From an uncultured Clostridia bacterium (lineage in GTDB: Bacteria > Bacillota > Clostridia > Oscillospirales > Ruminococcaceae): a stretch of 64,000 bases of DNA. Where the stretch lies: NCBI GenBank assembly GCA_947632025.1, contig CANRNN010000007.1, forward strand, positions 89,486 to 153,485, in the 5' to 3' direction. This document shows, piece after piece, positions 1 to 9,223 of this stretch; the stretch's first letter is position 1; each line of letters opens with the position of its first letter. The position numbers and the translations under genes were made by a program. Under the pieces are notes generated by a model. The model was not told the DNA's origin and ran no database searches. It saw only the letters and a list, made by a program, of their open reading frames with translations.

Positions 1-206
1 CTTTCCTCGTCGGGGAAACCTCCCGCAATGCCTATCAGAAACTTCCCGAACGCGCTCTTCTTGAACCTGAACACGCCGTAAATTCTGTCGTTGTCCTCGT
101 CGTCTTTCAAAGAGCCGACAAGCTCAAGCTTCTTCGGGGCAACGCCCTGTTCCGTCAGCCACTTTGTCAGCGTGTCCGTCGCAATCTTCAGCTGTTTTTC
201 GACCAT
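1..206 (-). CDS. Unrecognised protein, N-terminal part only, downstream of dnaK
   Basis: The gene reads leftward out of the window; 68 residues are visible. It starts with MVEKQLKIATDTLTKWLTEQ, then a stretch with KLELVGSLKDDEDNDRIYG and FKKSAFGKFLIGIAGGF. The ATG at 206-204 is preceded by a good Shine-Dalgarno (GGAGGACGG on the minus strand, around 207-217). It lies 69 bp behind the dnaK stop, with a hairpin (238-264) but no T-run between, so it may be cotranscribed with dnaK. I do not recognise the family. It is not DnaJ, which normally begins with a J-domain (HPD motif) in this operon position. Confidence 0.7.
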   Translation of the reverse strand, partial: MVEKQLKIATDTLTKWLTEQGVAPKKLELVGSLKDDEDNDRIYGVFRFKKSAFGKFLIGIAGGFPDEE

Positions 207-237
207 TCCGTCCTCCTATACCTCTATACCGCAAATA

Positions 238-264
238 CGCCGAGCAGCGGGAAACCGCTCGGCG
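238..264 (-). other. Hairpin between dnaK and the downstream gene
   Basis: CGCCGAGC at 238-245 pairs with GCTCGGCG at 257-264 around an 11-base loop. There is no T-run after it on the minus strand, so it is more likely an mRNA stability or partial-attenuation structure than a full terminator. This is inference from the fold alone. Confidence 0.45.
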
Positions 265-275
265 CACGATTATAA

Positions 276-2111
276 TTACTTCTTTTCGGTGAATTCAACG
301 TCAACAGCGCCGTCGTCGTTGCCGCCGTTGTTATCGGAATTTCCCTCGCCTGCAGCACCTGCCGCTGCGGCATCGCCGCCGTTTGCCTGATAAACCTTGC
401 CTGCTACTTCGTAGAATGCGTTCTGAAGCTCTTCTTTCGCGGTCTTTATCTTGTCGAGATCCGTTCCCTTGAGAGCTTCCTCAAGAGCGGTGATCTTCGG
501 CTCAACTTTAGCCTTGTCATCAGCGGAAACCTTATCACCGAAGTCGTTCAGCGACTTCTTCATCTGGAATACCATGGAATCCGCTTCGTTGCGCAAGTCA
601 GCTTCCTCACGGCGCTTTTTATCCTCCGCAGCGTACATCTCGGCTTCCTTTACAGCCTTGTCGATGTCGTCCTTGCTCATATTCGTGGAAGCGGTAATGG
701 AGATCTTCTGCTCCTTGCCCGTGCCCTTATCCTTTGCGGTAACGTTTACGATACCGTTCGCGTCAATATCGAAAGTTACCTCGATCTGCGGAACGCCGCG
801 GGGCGCGGGAGCAATGCCGTCAAGACGGAAGTTGCCTATGGACTTGTTATCCTTAGCCATTTCGCGCTCACCCTGCAAAACGTTTATATCAACGCTCGGC
901 TGGTTATCTGCATAAGTGGTGAATACCTGCGTGTTGGAGGTCGGAATGGTGGTGTTTCTAGCGATCATTCTCGTGCATACACCGCCCGCAGTTTCGATAC
1001 CGAGTGACAGCGGAGTAACGTCAAGAAGAACGATACCCTGTACTTCCTTATTGAGAACGCCACCCTGAATGGACGCGCCGATAGCCACGCACTCGTCGGG
1101 GTTAATGCCCTTGAACGGATCTTTGCCGAGGAAGCCCTTTACTGCGTCCTGAACTGCGGGAATTCTCGTTGAACCGCCCACCAGCAGTATCTTATGAATT
1201 TCGCTCTTTTCAAGTCCGCTGTCCGCGATAGCCTGCTTCAACGGTCCCATAGTAGATTCTACAAGGTCTGCGGTAAGCTCGTTGAATTTCGCTCTCGAAA
1301 GAGTTACATTAAGGTGCTTTGCACCGTTCGCGTCGGCTGTGATATACGGAATGGAGATATTAACAGAAGTCGAATTGGAGAGCGCAATTTTCGCTTTCTC
1401 AGCTTCGTCTTTCAATCTCTGCATAGCGAACTTGTCGCTTGAAAGGTCGATTCCGTCGGACTTCTTGAATTCCTCCTTGAGGTAATCTATTATCCTCTGG
1501 TCGAAGTCGTCGCCGCCGAGATGGTTGTTTCCGGCGGTCGCGAGAACTTCCTGAACGCCGTCGCCAATATTGATTACCGAAACATCGAACGTACCGCCGC
1601 CAAGGTCGTATACGACAATGTTCTGATCCTCTTCCTTATCAACTCCGTAAGCGAGAGCGGCAGCAGTCGGCTCGTTTATGATACGCTGAACGTTAAGTCC
1701 TGCTATCTGACCTGCGTCCTTGGTCGCCTGACGCTGAGAGTCGGTGAAGTAAGCAGGAACGGTAATTACAGCGTCGGTGACGGGCTCGCCGAGGTAGCCT
1801 TCCGCGTCCTTTTTCAGCTTCTGGAGTATCATAGCGGAAATTTCCTGCGGAGTGTACTTCTTGCCGTCGATATCCACCTTATAATCGCTGCCCATATGTC
1901 TTTTAATTGAGATGACCGTCTTTTCGGGGTTCTGGACAGCCTGATTCTTTGCGAGCTGACCTACAAGACGCTCGCCGTCCTTTGTGAATGCCACTACCGA
2001 AGGGGTTGTTCTGCTTCCCTCGGAGTTTGTGATAACGACAGGTTCGCCGCCCTCGATAACCGATACACAGCTGTTTGTCGTACCCAAGTCAATACCAATG
2101 ATCTTTCCCAT
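276..2111 (-). CDS. dnaK: Molecular chaperone DnaK (Hsp70)
   Basis: ATP-dependent Hsp70 chaperone of the cytoplasm; it binds exposed hydrophobic peptides, with GrpE as nucleotide exchange factor. The 611 residues match the usual length for Firmicutes. The N-terminal ATPase domain begins [17 protein letters not shown], contains the phosphate loop region [12 protein letters not shown], and [10 protein letters not shown], followed by the substrate-binding domain from about residue 365 and a C-terminal helical lid ending in a Gly/Asn-rich tail and an acidic VDVEFTEKK end. It is third in the hrcA-grpE-dnaK operon, 67 bp after grpE. Expression should be heat inducible through the CIRCE at 3843-3869. 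Very secure. Confidence 0.99.
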   Translation of the reverse strand: MGKIIGIDLGTTNSCVSVIEGGEPVVITNSEGSRTTPSVVAFTKDGERLVGQLAKNQAVQNPEKTVISIKRHMGSDYKVDIDGKKYTPQEISAMILQKLKKDAEGYLGEPVTDAVITVPAYFTDSQRQATKDAGQIAGLNVQRIINEPTAAALAYGVDKEEDQNIVVYDLGGGTFDVSVINIGDGVQEVLATAGNNHLGGDDFDQRIIDYLKEEFKKSDGIDLSSDKFAMQRLKDEAEKAKIALSNSTSVNISIPYITADANGAKHLNVTLSRAKFNELTADLVESTMGPLKQAIADSGLEKSEIHKILLVGGSTRIPAVQDAVKGFLGKDPFKGINPDECVAIGASIQGGVLNKEVQGIVLLDVTPLSLGIETAGGVCTRMIARNTTIPTSNTQVFTTYADNQPSVDINVLQGEREMAKDNKSIGNFRLDGIAPAPRGVPQIEVTFDIDANGIVNVTAKDKGTGKEQKISITASTNMSKDDIDKAVKEAEMYAAEDKKRREEADLRNEADSMVFQMKKSLNDFGDKVSADDKAKVEPKITALEEALKGTDLDKIKTAKEELQNAFYEVAGKVYQANGGDAAAAGAAGEGNSDNNGGNDDGAVDVEFTEKK

Positions 2112-2178
2112 AACAAAATCCTCCTTAGAATTTCGATAAAATACTTTATTTTTTTATGTGAACTGCCTTAACGGCTCC

Positions 2179-2760
2179 CTAATTCGCGACTGAAACCATA
2201 GCGAAGCGTATGACCTTTTCGCCTATGCGGTAGCCCTTCGCGAACGTTTTGACTACCGTGCCGCTTTCAGCTTCGGAATCCTCCTCACGGTGTACCGCTT
2301 GGTGGAGATTCGGATCGAACTTTTCTCCATCGGACGGGATTTCCTCAACTCCGAGGTTCTTCAGCGTTTCCATAAAGCTCTCGTGTATCATCTTCACACC
2401 GTTTTTGTAATTCTCGTCGGAACAATCCGTCGAAAGCGCTCTTTCGAGATTATCCATAATGGGCAGAAATTTTGAAGTTACGTCCGTGATAATATCCGTC
2501 CTGAGAGCCTCTTTTTCACGGGCGGTACGCTTTCGGAAGTTGTCGTACTCTGCCATTGTCCGAAGCAGCTGTTCTTTCATCTCCGCAAGAGCCTTCTGCT
2601 CCGAAGATTCCTCTTCTGTTCCGGAATCAGATTCGGGTTCGGCGTGTTTATCGGCGGTTTCCGTTTCCGTATCGGCTGCCGTTTCAATATTTTCGCCGAT
2701 ATCCTCGGAAACTTCAGCTGTCTGCTCGCCAAGCTCTTCATCATTCATCATTTGTGTCAT
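2179..2760 (-). CDS. grpE: Nucleotide exchange factor GrpE
   Basis: GrpE releases ADP from DnaK. The N-terminal 60 residues are acidic and low complexity (typical disordered tail), followed by the long dimerising helix and the C-terminal beta domain with GEKFDPNLHQAV and the closing GYRIGEKVIRFAMVSV signature. I start it at ATG 2760 (MTQMMNDEEL), which has AGGGAGGAAG directly upstream; an in-frame start 30 bp earlier lacks this. The start lies inside the last codons of hrcA (20-bp overlap), so the two genes are translationally coupled. About 193 residues, normal for the family. Confidence 0.97.
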   Translation of the reverse strand: MTQMMNDEELGEQTAEVSEDIGENIETAADTETETADKHAEPESDSGTEEESSEQKALAEMKEQLLRTMAEYDNFRKRTAREKEALRTDIITDVTSKFLPIMDNLERALSTDCSDENYKNGVKMIHESFMETLKNLGVEEIPSDGEKFDPNLHQAVHREEDSEAESGTVVKTFAKGYRIGEKVIRFAMVSVAN

Positions 2761-3805
2761 CTTCCTCCCTTTGTGAAGCGGTAATTTCAAGCTTCCCGTC
2801 CTCGGAAATATTTTCCGAAAGCAGTTTCGTGACCTTACTGCTGAGATATTCTATATATGGTATCACCTTTCGGTAATCCAGCCGCATGGGACCCACGACT
2901 CCGAGAGCGCCGGCGGGTTTGCCGTCCTTATAGTAGCTTGCGCTTACCATTGCTCCGTTTGAGATAGCGAAAGTATTGTCCTCCTCGCCGAAGCGGATAT
3001 TTATTCCCGAAAACGCTCCTTCCAGAAGCGACGAAAGCTCCGACTTGCGCTCTATGAACCTCACTACCTCGTCCATCGGAAAATCGGCAGAAATAAGGTT
3101 TGCCTCTCCTCGGACCTCGACCGAATCGCGCATCATTTCCTCAGAAAGCTCATACACTGCGTGAAGCAATGGTGACAGCGCCAGCGTATATCCTCCGAGA
3201 GCCGCCGCTAAACTTTCGATATACTCCTCCGACATACTCTCGATATTCACGCCGCTTAATCTTTCATTAAGAAAATTGATAAAATCGGCTGTCTGCTCAT
3301 GTGTCAGATCAAACTCCATACGGCAGACCTTGTTTCTCACTGCACCGTCCGACGTTATCATCAGCAGAACGTACATTCTCCGTCCCGTCGGTATCACGTC
3401 GACCTTTGTTATCACTGAAAATTTTGTCGAATGGTTAGTTGCGACGGTAGCACACTTTGTTATCTCCGCCAGAGCTGTCGAAGCGTTCTGGATTATGGCG
3501 TCGTCCGTCATTGCGCTGTCAAACAAGTTGTCTATCTCGGTTATTTTTTCCGGGTTGACGGGTTCGGGCGACATCAAATTCTCAACGTAATAGCGCAGTC
3601 CCTTATATGTCGGAACTCGACCCGCGCTTGTATGCGGGTGGCTTAAATACCCCTCCTGTTCAAGAGCAGCCATTGTGTTCCGAATCGTCGCCGAGGAGAT
3701 GTTCATCTGCGTCCGTTCAATAAGCGATTTTGACCCGACGGGTTCGCCGCTTCTGATATACTCGTCGATCACTGCCGCGAGTACCTCTGCCGCTCTTTGC
3801 TGCAC
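2741..3805 (-). CDS. hrcA: Heat-inducible transcription repressor HrcA
   Basis: Repressor of class I heat-shock genes; binds CIRCE inverted repeats, with activity dependent on GroEL in studied species. An N-terminal winged helix (RAAEVLAAVIDEYIRSGEPV, then SSATIRNTMAALEQEGYL) precedes a GAF-like core and the C-terminal region with VVGPMRLDYRKVIPYIEYLS. Preferred start is GTG at 3805, nine bases from AAAGGAG; the ATG at 3814 abuts the same Shine-Dalgarno with no spacing, so it is less likely. First gene of hrcA-grpE-dnaK, autoregulated by its own CIRCE. The second CIRCE in this window controls hsp20 at 48 kb. Confidence 0.98.
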   Translation of the reverse strand: MQQRAAEVLAAVIDEYIRSGEPVGSKSLIERTQMNISSATIRNTMAALEQEGYLSHPHTSAGRVPTYKGLRYYVENLMSPEPVNPEKITEIDNLFDSAMTDDAIIQNASTALAEITKCATVATNHSTKFSVITKVDVIPTGRRMYVLLMITSDGAVRNKVCRMEFDLTHEQTADFINFLNERLSGVNIESMSEEYIESLAAALGGYTLALSPLLHAVYELSEEMMRDSVEVRGEANLISADFPMDEVVRFIERKSELSSLLEGAFSGINIRFGEEDNTFAISNGAMVSASYYKDGKPAGALGVVGPMRLDYRKVIPYIEYLSSKVTKLLSENISEDGKLEITASQREEDDTNDE

Positions 3806-3842
3806 GGTGCGCATCTCCTTTCCGAATTCCGAACCTGCGGTT

Positions 3843-3869
3843 TTAGCACTCTATCTCTTTGAGTGCTAA
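3843..3869. promoter_or_regulatory. CIRCE operator (perfect), hrcA operon
   Basis: TTAGCACTC at 3843-3851, nine-base spacer, GAGTGCTAA at 3861-3869: a perfect match to the 9-9-9 CIRCE consensus. It starts immediately downstream of the -10 box of the hrcA promoter, the classic position for HrcA repression. Confidence 0.98.
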
Positions 3870-3873
3870 GTAT

Positions 3874-3902
3874 AATATACCATATTTTTTCCGTTCTGTC
3901 AA
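3874..3902 (-). promoter_or_regulatory. Sigma-A promoter of hrcA-grpE-dnaK
   Basis: Minus strand: -35 TTGACA (3902-3897), 17-bp spacer, -10 TATATT (3879-3874), followed at once by the CIRCE. Consensus hexamer and spacing support it. Confidence 0.88.
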
Positions 3903-4023
3903 GTATTATTTAAAAAAATAATTACAAATTATCCGATTTTTTCTCTGTTGAATTTATGCATTTTGCACAAATCCGTTATTGTCAACACATAATTTGGCTT
4001 TCCGGTTAATAATTCCAATAAAA

Positions 4024-4049
4024 AAAGCGGGGCTCTAAGACCCCGCTTT
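4024..4049 (-). terminator. Rho-independent terminator after gpmI
   Basis: AAAGCGGGG (4024-4032) pairs with CCCCGCTTT (4041-4049), loop of 8. On the minus strand the stem is followed by a run of seven or more T, closing the pgk-tpiA-gpmI operon. The 140 bp to its right, up to the hrcA promoter, hold only AT-rich sequence. Confidence 0.92.
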
Positions 4050-4067
4050 GCAGCTGTTTTATATACC

Positions 4068-5636
4068 TTATATCATGCTGTCTTCCCAACAATCGGGAGC
4101 TTTCAGCCCAAACATCTTAACAACAGTCGGAGCAACATTCGCAAGCCCGTAATTTCCGTCCTTTATCGTATACTTCACGTCCTTATCATAAATAATGAAC
4201 GGTACGGGATTGAGCGAGTGCGCGGTGCGAACCTGAATTTCGCCTTTCTTGTTCTTTTCGAGCATTTCGTCGGCGTTTCCGTGGTCGGCGGTGACGAGCA
4301 TAGTCACGCCCTCCTCGTCGCAGACAGCTTTAAGCCTTGCAAGCCCTATGTCAACGGATTCCACTCCGATTATAGTTGCCTGCATAGAACCTGTGTGTCC
4401 GACCATATCGCCGTTGGGGAAATTGCAGCGGAGGAAATCGTATTTTTTTGACTTGATTGCCTCGATAAGGTCGTCGACTATGTCGGCGGACTTCATCCAC
4501 GGGCGCTGGTCGAAACTTACGTTGTCGGAGGGAATTTCCTTAAATGTTTCAAGCTCCTCGGAGAATTTTCCGCTGCGGTTGCCGTTCCAGAAATAGGTAA
4601 CGTGACCGTATTTCTGCGTTTCGGAAACAGCGTACTGACGAAGTCCCGCCGCCACAAGCACTTCTGACAGCGTGTTTGTGATCTCAGGCGGATTTACAAG
4701 ATACCTTGCAGGGAGCTTCAAATCCCCGTCGTACTGCAGCATACCCGCATAGCACACGTCAAGCTTCTTTCCTCTGTTAAAGTGGTTAAATTCGTCCATA
4801 TCGAACGCCATAGAAAGCTCTATAGCGCGGTCGCCGCGGAAATTGTACAGAATAACGCTGTCGCCGTCGTTGATAGTCCCGACGGGCTTTCCGTTCTCGG
4901 CAATTACGAACGGAGGAAGATCCTGATCTATCGCTCCGGTTTCGTTGCGGAGCGTTTCTACAGCCTCGCCTGCGCTTGCAAACTGTCTGCCCTCGCCTTT
5001 AACGTGAGTATTCCAGCCGCGCTCTACCATAGCCCAGTCAGCCTGGTATCTGTCCATGGTTATTTTCATTCTGCCGCCGCCCGACGCTATTTTTCCGTCG
5101 AAATTGCTGTCATTAAGCTCTGCGAGAGCCTTTTCAAGCTGCTCTATATAAATAGGAGCAGATGTCGCGGGAACATCGCGCCCGTCCAACAGCGCGTGTA
5201 CTCTGACCTTCTTCACGCCCTCGGCTTTCGCCTTTTTCAGCATATTGAACAGGTGCGAAATATTCGAGTGAACATTACCGTCGGAAAGCAAGCCGATAAA
5301 GTGCATTGTAGAGTTTTTGGACTTCACATTGTCAACAAGTTCTTTCCAAGCGGAAGAATTGTACATTTTTCCGCTTTCAATGCTCTCGTTTACAAGCTTC
5401 GCGCCCTGCGAGTAAATCTGCCCACAGCCGAGCGCGTTATGTCCGACCTCGGAGTTTCCCATATCGTCGTCTGTCGGCAGTCCGACCGCCGAGCCGTGCG
5501 CTTTAAGGCGCGTGTTCGGGCAGTTTTTCAGCAGCCAGTCGAGAGTGGGCGTATTCGCCTCGGTCACGGCGTCGCCAAGCCCCGTTTTTGAGAAGCCCAC
5601 GCCGTCCATTACTACCAGTAAAACAGGTTTTGCCAT
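4068..5636 (-). CDS. gpmI: 2,3-bisphosphoglycerate-independent phosphoglycerate mutase
   Basis: Interconverts 3- and 2-phosphoglycerate in lower glycolysis using two Mn ions and a phosphoserine intermediate. The alkaline-phosphatase-type metal site starts at LLVVMDGVGFS; the catalytic serine lies in DDDMGNSEVGHNALG near residue 60; the second metal cluster is TADHGNADEM near residue 450, followed by RTAHSLNPVPFI. 522 residues, full length. Last gene of the pgk-tpiA-X-gpmI cluster; starts 24 bp after the small membrane protein gene and ends at a strong terminator. Confidence 0.98.
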   Translation of the reverse strand: MAKPVLLVVMDGVGFSKTGLGDAVTEANTPTLDWLLKNCPNTRLKAHGSAVGLPTDDDMGNSEVGHNALGCGQIYSQGAKLVNESIESGKMYNSSAWKELVDNVKSKNSTMHFIGLLSDGNVHSNISHLFNMLKKAKAEGVKKVRVHALLDGRDVPATSAPIYIEQLEKALAELNDSNFDGKIASGGGRMKITMDRYQADWAMVERGWNTHVKGEGRQFASAGEAVETLRNETGAIDQDLPPFVIAENGKPVGTINDGDSVILYNFRGDRAIELSMAFDMDEFNHFNRGKKLDVCYAGMLQYDGDLKLPARYLVNPPEITNTLSEVLVAAGLRQYAVSETQKYGHVTYFWNGNRSGKFSEELETFKEIPSDNVSFDQRPWMKSADIVDDLIEAIKSKKYDFLRCNFPNGDMVGHTGSMQATIIGVESVDIGLARLKAVCDEEGVTMLVTADHGNADEMLEKNKKGEIQVRTAHSLNPVPFIIYDKDVKYTIKDGNYGLANVAPTVVKMFGLKAPDCWEDSMI

Positions 5637-5660
5637 ATAAAAATTATCCTTTCCGTTAAA

Positions 5661-6128
5661 TCAATCTTTAACACAAAACGCACAGCACATCAGCACTATC
5701 GCGGTCACAAACAGCGGCAGCAGTGCGCAATCCAAAAACGTTACAGACGCGCAGCTCAAATTATACGCGTAAACCCCCAACTCGCCGCGTTCGGCATTCA
5801 GCCTGTTCAAAAGCCGAACGGGTGGGATATAGTTTACCCACCGCTCGGCAATGAACGCAATTCCCGAAAAAACCGCTGCGCCGACAAACAGCCCTTTACC
5901 CGTGCGTTTTTTCATTAAAATCACAAGTACAGCAAACACAATCCCCCAAACCGCCGCAGCGGCAATTACGGGCACACTGTAAACGGGTTCAAGCTGTTCA
6001 ACGGTTTCGGGAGGATAAAACAGCCACCCCAACAGCGGCTTGTGCAGAAGATACGCCGCAATGAACAGTGCGTGATACGCAATGCCGAAAATCAGCGACA
6101 GCGAAAGCAGCATTGTGCGTTTTTTCAT
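5661..6128 (-). CDS. Hypothetical membrane protein within glycolytic operon
   Basis: About 155 residues with four predicted membrane spans: MLLSLSLIFGIAYHALFIAA, a central pair around VIAAAAVWGIVFAVLVIL and GLFVGAAVFSGIAFIA, and a C-terminal LLPLFVTAIVLMCCAFCV. The start ATG at 6128 has GGAGGAATTA upstream, which makes the gene begin 20 bp after the tpiA stop; a longer frame would overlap tpiA without a better Shine-Dalgarno. I do not recognise a family. It sits between tpiA and gpmI without its own promoter, so it is probably cotranscribed with glycolysis genes; whether it has a related role cannot be said from sequence. Confidence 0.72.
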   Translation of the reverse strand: MKKRTMLLSLSLIFGIAYHALFIAAYLLHKPLLGWLFYPPETVEQLEPVYSVPVIAAAAVWGIVFAVLVILMKKRTGKGLFVGAAVFSGIAFIAERWVNYIPPVRLLNRLNAERGELGVYAYNLSCASVTFLDCALLPLFVTAIVLMCCAFCVKD

Positions 6129-6147
6129 ACCTAATTCCTCCGGCAAA

Positions 6148-6921
6148 TCAGCCATTTTCCGCAGCCTTGATTATCGTCGTGAAATCCTGCGCCTTAAGGC
6201 TTGCGCCGCCGATAAGCCCGCCGTCTACGTTGGTTTTAGACACAAGCTCCTCGGCGTTTTTCGCGTTCATAGAGCCGCCGTACTGAATAGTGATGCTCTC
6301 GGCGGTATCACTGTCGTAGAGCTTCGCAAGTGTCGCGCGGATAAACGCGCAGACTTCCTCAGCTTGGTCGGCAGTGGCGGTCTTGCCTGTGCCGATTGCC
6401 CAGACAGGTTCATACGCTATTGTACATTTTTTAAGGTCCTCTTTGGAAATATCAAAGAAATCGAGCTTAATCTGACGCGCGATAACTTCTTCGGTAATAT
6501 TGCATTCGCGCTCCCAGAGAAGCTCTCCCACGCAGACGATAGGTTTCAGACCCGCCGCAAGAGCCGCCTTAGTGCGCTTGTTTACGGTTTCATCGGTTTC
6601 GTTGAAATACTGTCTGCGCTCGGAGTGACCGAGGACTACATACTCAACGCCCATTTCCGCCAGCATATCCGCGGAAATTTCGCCCGTGAAAGCGCCGCTC
6701 TTTTCAAAGTGGCAGTTTTCCGCACCTATTTTGATATTTGTGCCCTTTGTAACTTCAAGTGCTGTTTCCAGATTCGTAAACGGCACGCACGCCACTATTT
6801 CAACGCCCTTAACGTCCGCGACAAGCGGTTTTAATTCCTCAAGCAGAGCTTTTGCTTCAGGACGGGTCTTGTTCATCTTCCAGTTGCCCGCGATTATTGC
6901 TTTTCTGGTACCTTTTTTCAT
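6148..6921 (-). CDS. tpiA: Triosephosphate isomerase
   Basis: TIM-barrel enzyme interconverting dihydroxyacetone phosphate and glyceraldehyde 3-phosphate. Key residues are visible: IAGNWKMNKT (catalytic Asn/Lys) at the N-terminus, VLGHSERRQYF (catalytic His) near residue 100, AYEPVWAIGTGKTA (catalytic Glu) near residue 170, and IQYGGSMNAKNA plus GLIGGASL forming the phosphate site. 257 residues, usual length. Preceded by GGAGGATTTTCC. Second gene after pgk, separated by 73 bp without an obvious terminator. Confidence 0.98.
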   Translation of the reverse strand: MKKGTRKAIIAGNWKMNKTRPEAKALLEELKPLVADVKGVEIVACVPFTNLETALEVTKGTNIKIGAENCHFEKSGAFTGEISADMLAEMGVEYVVLGHSERRQYFNETDETVNKRTKAALAAGLKPIVCVGELLWERECNITEEVIARQIKLDFFDISKEDLKKCTIAYEPVWAIGTGKTATADQAEEVCAFIRATLAKLYDSDTAESITIQYGGSMNAKNAEELVSKTNVDGGLIGGASLKAQDFTTIIKAAENG

Positions 6922-6994
6922 GGAAAATCCTCCTCAAAATAAACAAAATAAAATAGAGGTAAGAGGTCATGCATTCCCCTTACCTCCGTAAAAA

Positions 6995-8215
6995 TTACTT
7001 ATCCTGAATAGCGTCTATTCCGGGCAAGCCCTTACCCTCAAGATATTCGAGAGAAGCTCCGCCGCCTGTCGAAATGTGGCTCATCTTATCAGCGAAGCCG
7101 AGCTGAACCACAGCCGCAGCCGAGTCGCCGCCGCCAATGATCGTAGTAGCGTTCGCCTCAGCCATTCCCTTTGCGACCGCAATAGTTCCCTTTGCGAGGA
7201 TAGGATTCTCAAATACGCCCATAGGACCGTTCCAGACAACAGTCTTTGCGCTCTTTACCTCGTTTGCGAAAAGCTCCATGGTCTTTGTGCCGATGTCAAG
7301 TCCCATCATATCTGCGGGAATCTTGTCGGAATCTACAATCTGAACGTCCACGGGAGCGTCGATAGGATCGGGGAACGCCTTTGTAATCGTCGTGTCAATC
7401 GGAAGCAGCAGCTTTTTGCCGTTCTTTTCAGCCTTAGCGATCATATCCTTGCAGTAGTCTATCTTCTCGTCGTCAACAAGGGAAGTTCCGACTTCCAGAC
7501 CCTTTGCCTTGAGGAACGTATACGCCATTCCGCCGCCGATAATAAGCGTATCGCACTTTTCAAGCAGGTTGGAGATAACATTCAGCTTATCCGCGACCTT
7601 TGCACCTCCGAGAACAGCCACGAACGGACGTTCGGGGGATTCAACAGCGTTTCCGAGGAATTCTATTTCCTTATTCATCAAGTAACCTACGGCGGTTTCC
7701 TTGACGAATTTTGTAACGCCGACTGTGGAAGCGTGCGCTCTGTGCGCCGAACCGAAAGCGTCCATTACGAAAATCTCGCCGTTTACGAGGTCGGCAAGCT
7801 CTTTGGAGAAGCCCTCGCCGTTTTTGGTTTCATCGTTTCCGCGGAAACGTGTATTTTCAAGTACTACGATATCGCCGTCGTTCATTGCTGCGACAGCTTT
7901 CTTGGCATTTTCGCCGACAACATTATCATCGGGAGCGAAAGTCACCTTTGCCTTTACGAGTTCAGCGAGTCTGTCAGCCGCGGGTTTAAGTGAAAACTTT
8001 GCCTCAGGACCGTTCTTCGGCTTGCCCAGATGTGAGCAGAGAACGACCTTCGCGCCGTTTTCGGTCAGCTTATTGATGGTGGGGAGAGCGGCGGTTATTC
8101 TGTTATCGTTGGTGATTTTTCCGTCCTTAAGCGGCACGTTGAAGTCAACGCGCACGAGGACGTGCTTTCCCTTTACGTTCAGATCTTCGACATTCTTCTT
8201 GTTGAGCTTGCTCAT
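6995..8215 (-). CDS. pgk: Phosphoglycerate kinase
   Basis: Transfers phosphate from 1,3-bisphosphoglycerate to ADP. The N-terminal domain shows [11 protein letters not shown] and [15 protein letters not shown]; the hinge and C-terminal nucleotide domain show [27 protein letters not shown] and GGGDSAAAV, ending [20 protein letters not shown]. 406 residues, normal. First gene of the cluster, with its own promoter at 8309-8337. A gap gene, the usual upstream neighbour, is not in the preceding 10 kb. Confidence 0.98.
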   Translation of the reverse strand: MSKLNKKNVEDLNVKGKHVLVRVDFNVPLKDGKITNDNRITAALPTINKLTENGAKVVLCSHLGKPKNGPEAKFSLKPAADRLAELVKAKVTFAPDDNVVGENAKKAVAAMNDGDIVVLENTRFRGNDETKNGEGFSKELADLVNGEIFVMDAFGSAHRAHASTVGVTKFVKETAVGYLMNKEIEFLGNAVESPERPFVAVLGGAKVADKLNVISNLLEKCDTLIIGGGMAYTFLKAKGLEVGTSLVDDEKIDYCKDMIAKAEKNGKKLLLPIDTTITKAFPDPIDAPVDVQIVDSDKIPADMMGLDIGTKTMELFANEVKSAKTVVWNGPMGVFENPILAKGTIAVAKGMAEANATTIIGGGDSAAAVVQLGFADKMSHISTGGGASLEYLEGKGLPGIDAIQDK

Positions 8216-8308
8216 AGTTACTGTTTCCTTTCAGAATGAAATATTAAACAGCGCAGGCGTGTTTGTCCAAAATTTAACAATCTCGACCTACAACCATTCA
8301 CACTATAT

Positions 8309-8337
8309 ATTGTACAATATTTTACCGAATTTTTCAA
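8309..8337 (-). promoter_or_regulatory. Sigma-A promoter of pgk-tpiA-gpmI
   Basis: Minus strand: -35 TTGAAA (8337-8332), 17-bp spacer, -10 TACAAT (8314-8309), roughly 90 bp upstream of the pgk ATG. Confidence 0.8.
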
Positions 8338-8380
8338 GGGGTTTTTAAAATTTTCTCCGAATTTTGAGTTTGAACAGCAA

Positions 8381-8404
8381 AAAGCTCCCCGTGTGGGGAG
8401 CTTT
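8381..8404 (-). terminator. Hairpin terminator after the 190-residue membrane protein gene
   Basis: AAAGCTCCCC (8381-8390) pairs perfectly with GGGGAGCTTT (8395-8404) around GTGT. On the minus strand it continues TTGCTG, so the T-run is short (five T including the stem end). Confidence 0.75.
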
Positions 8405-8410
8405 CGCAAG

Positions 8411-8983
8411 TCAACCGATAAGCTTTGGAACATTCAATATTGACGCGTTTTTCACATCGAAAACTAAACTCTTGTCGACATTCTCCGAAACCGAGCCGTC
8501 CGCGTTATATAATTCACCCGAAAAATGTACAGTGAGAATACCGGCAGACTGCTCTACAGTATATCCCACGCGCCCAAGCGCATTGCATTTTTCGGACAGA
8601 CCCTTGACATAATCGTAAATCGGGTCGTTTATAACGTTATACGCATCACATACTTTTGTGTAACTTAAATCGTCAAGCAAAACCGGTACGGTATAGCCAA
8701 AGCCCTCTCCGCTGCCTTTAAGCAGCTTATTTCCAAAAAACGGTGCTTCGATTTTATAGCCCTTGCCGCTAAGATAGTCGTTAAAGTCTTCGCCAAGCTC
8801 GTACCCGTTGAAATTAGCCGAATTGCTTGATATAGGGGCTGTGGCGTTTTTGTAATCGAATGAAATGTGAACCGCATAAAAATAGTAGCCCAAGTAAATC
8901 ACAGCCAGCCCCGCCAGAACGATAAGCACGATTTTAACGGCTTTCGGTACAGCGTACTTTTTCACGGGAATATTTTTTTCCAT
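8411..8983 (-). CDS. Hypothetical single-pass membrane-anchored protein
   Basis: 190 residues: a short basic N-terminus (MEKNIPVKKYAVPKAVK), one membrane span (IVLIVLAGLAVIYLGYYFYA, residues about 18-37) and an extracytoplasmic part of about 150 residues with alternating polar and aromatic residues, ending in FDVKNASILNVPKLIG. The ATG at 8983 is preceded by AGGGGGA with nine bases of spacing; the frame stays open upstream to 9133 but without a Shine-Dalgarno. No family recognised. It stands alone between the pgk promoter and the EAL gene, closed by its own hairpin terminator. Confidence 0.65.
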   Translation of the reverse strand: MEKNIPVKKYAVPKAVKIVLIVLAGLAVIYLGYYFYAVHISFDYKNATAPISSNSANFNGYELGEDFNDYLSGKGYKIEAPFFGNKLLKGSGEGFGYTVPVLLDDLSYTKVCDAYNVINDPIYDYVKGLSEKCNALGRVGYTVEQSAGILTVHFSGELYNADGSVSENVDKSLVFDVKNASILNVPKLIG

Positions 8984-9223
8984 AACATCAATTCCCCCTG
9001 TAAAACAAACAAATGGCAGATGAACCTCAAATTCATAATCAAATGTTGTTATGCCTTCAAGATCGCTATCATGCATAAATTGAAACGCTATTGCATCTGT
9101 ATTCGATTTATTTGTGCCCAAAAATACTTTCACCGTTTTAGTAAATATGGTAAATATGCTGAATTTATAAATTTATATACAATTGTAAACAATAAAGTTA
9201 TTAACCATCAAAGATCCATAAAT

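Noticed and set aside
1..206. The partial gene after dnaK as dnaJ
   Set aside because: No J-domain or HPD motif in the first 68 residues.
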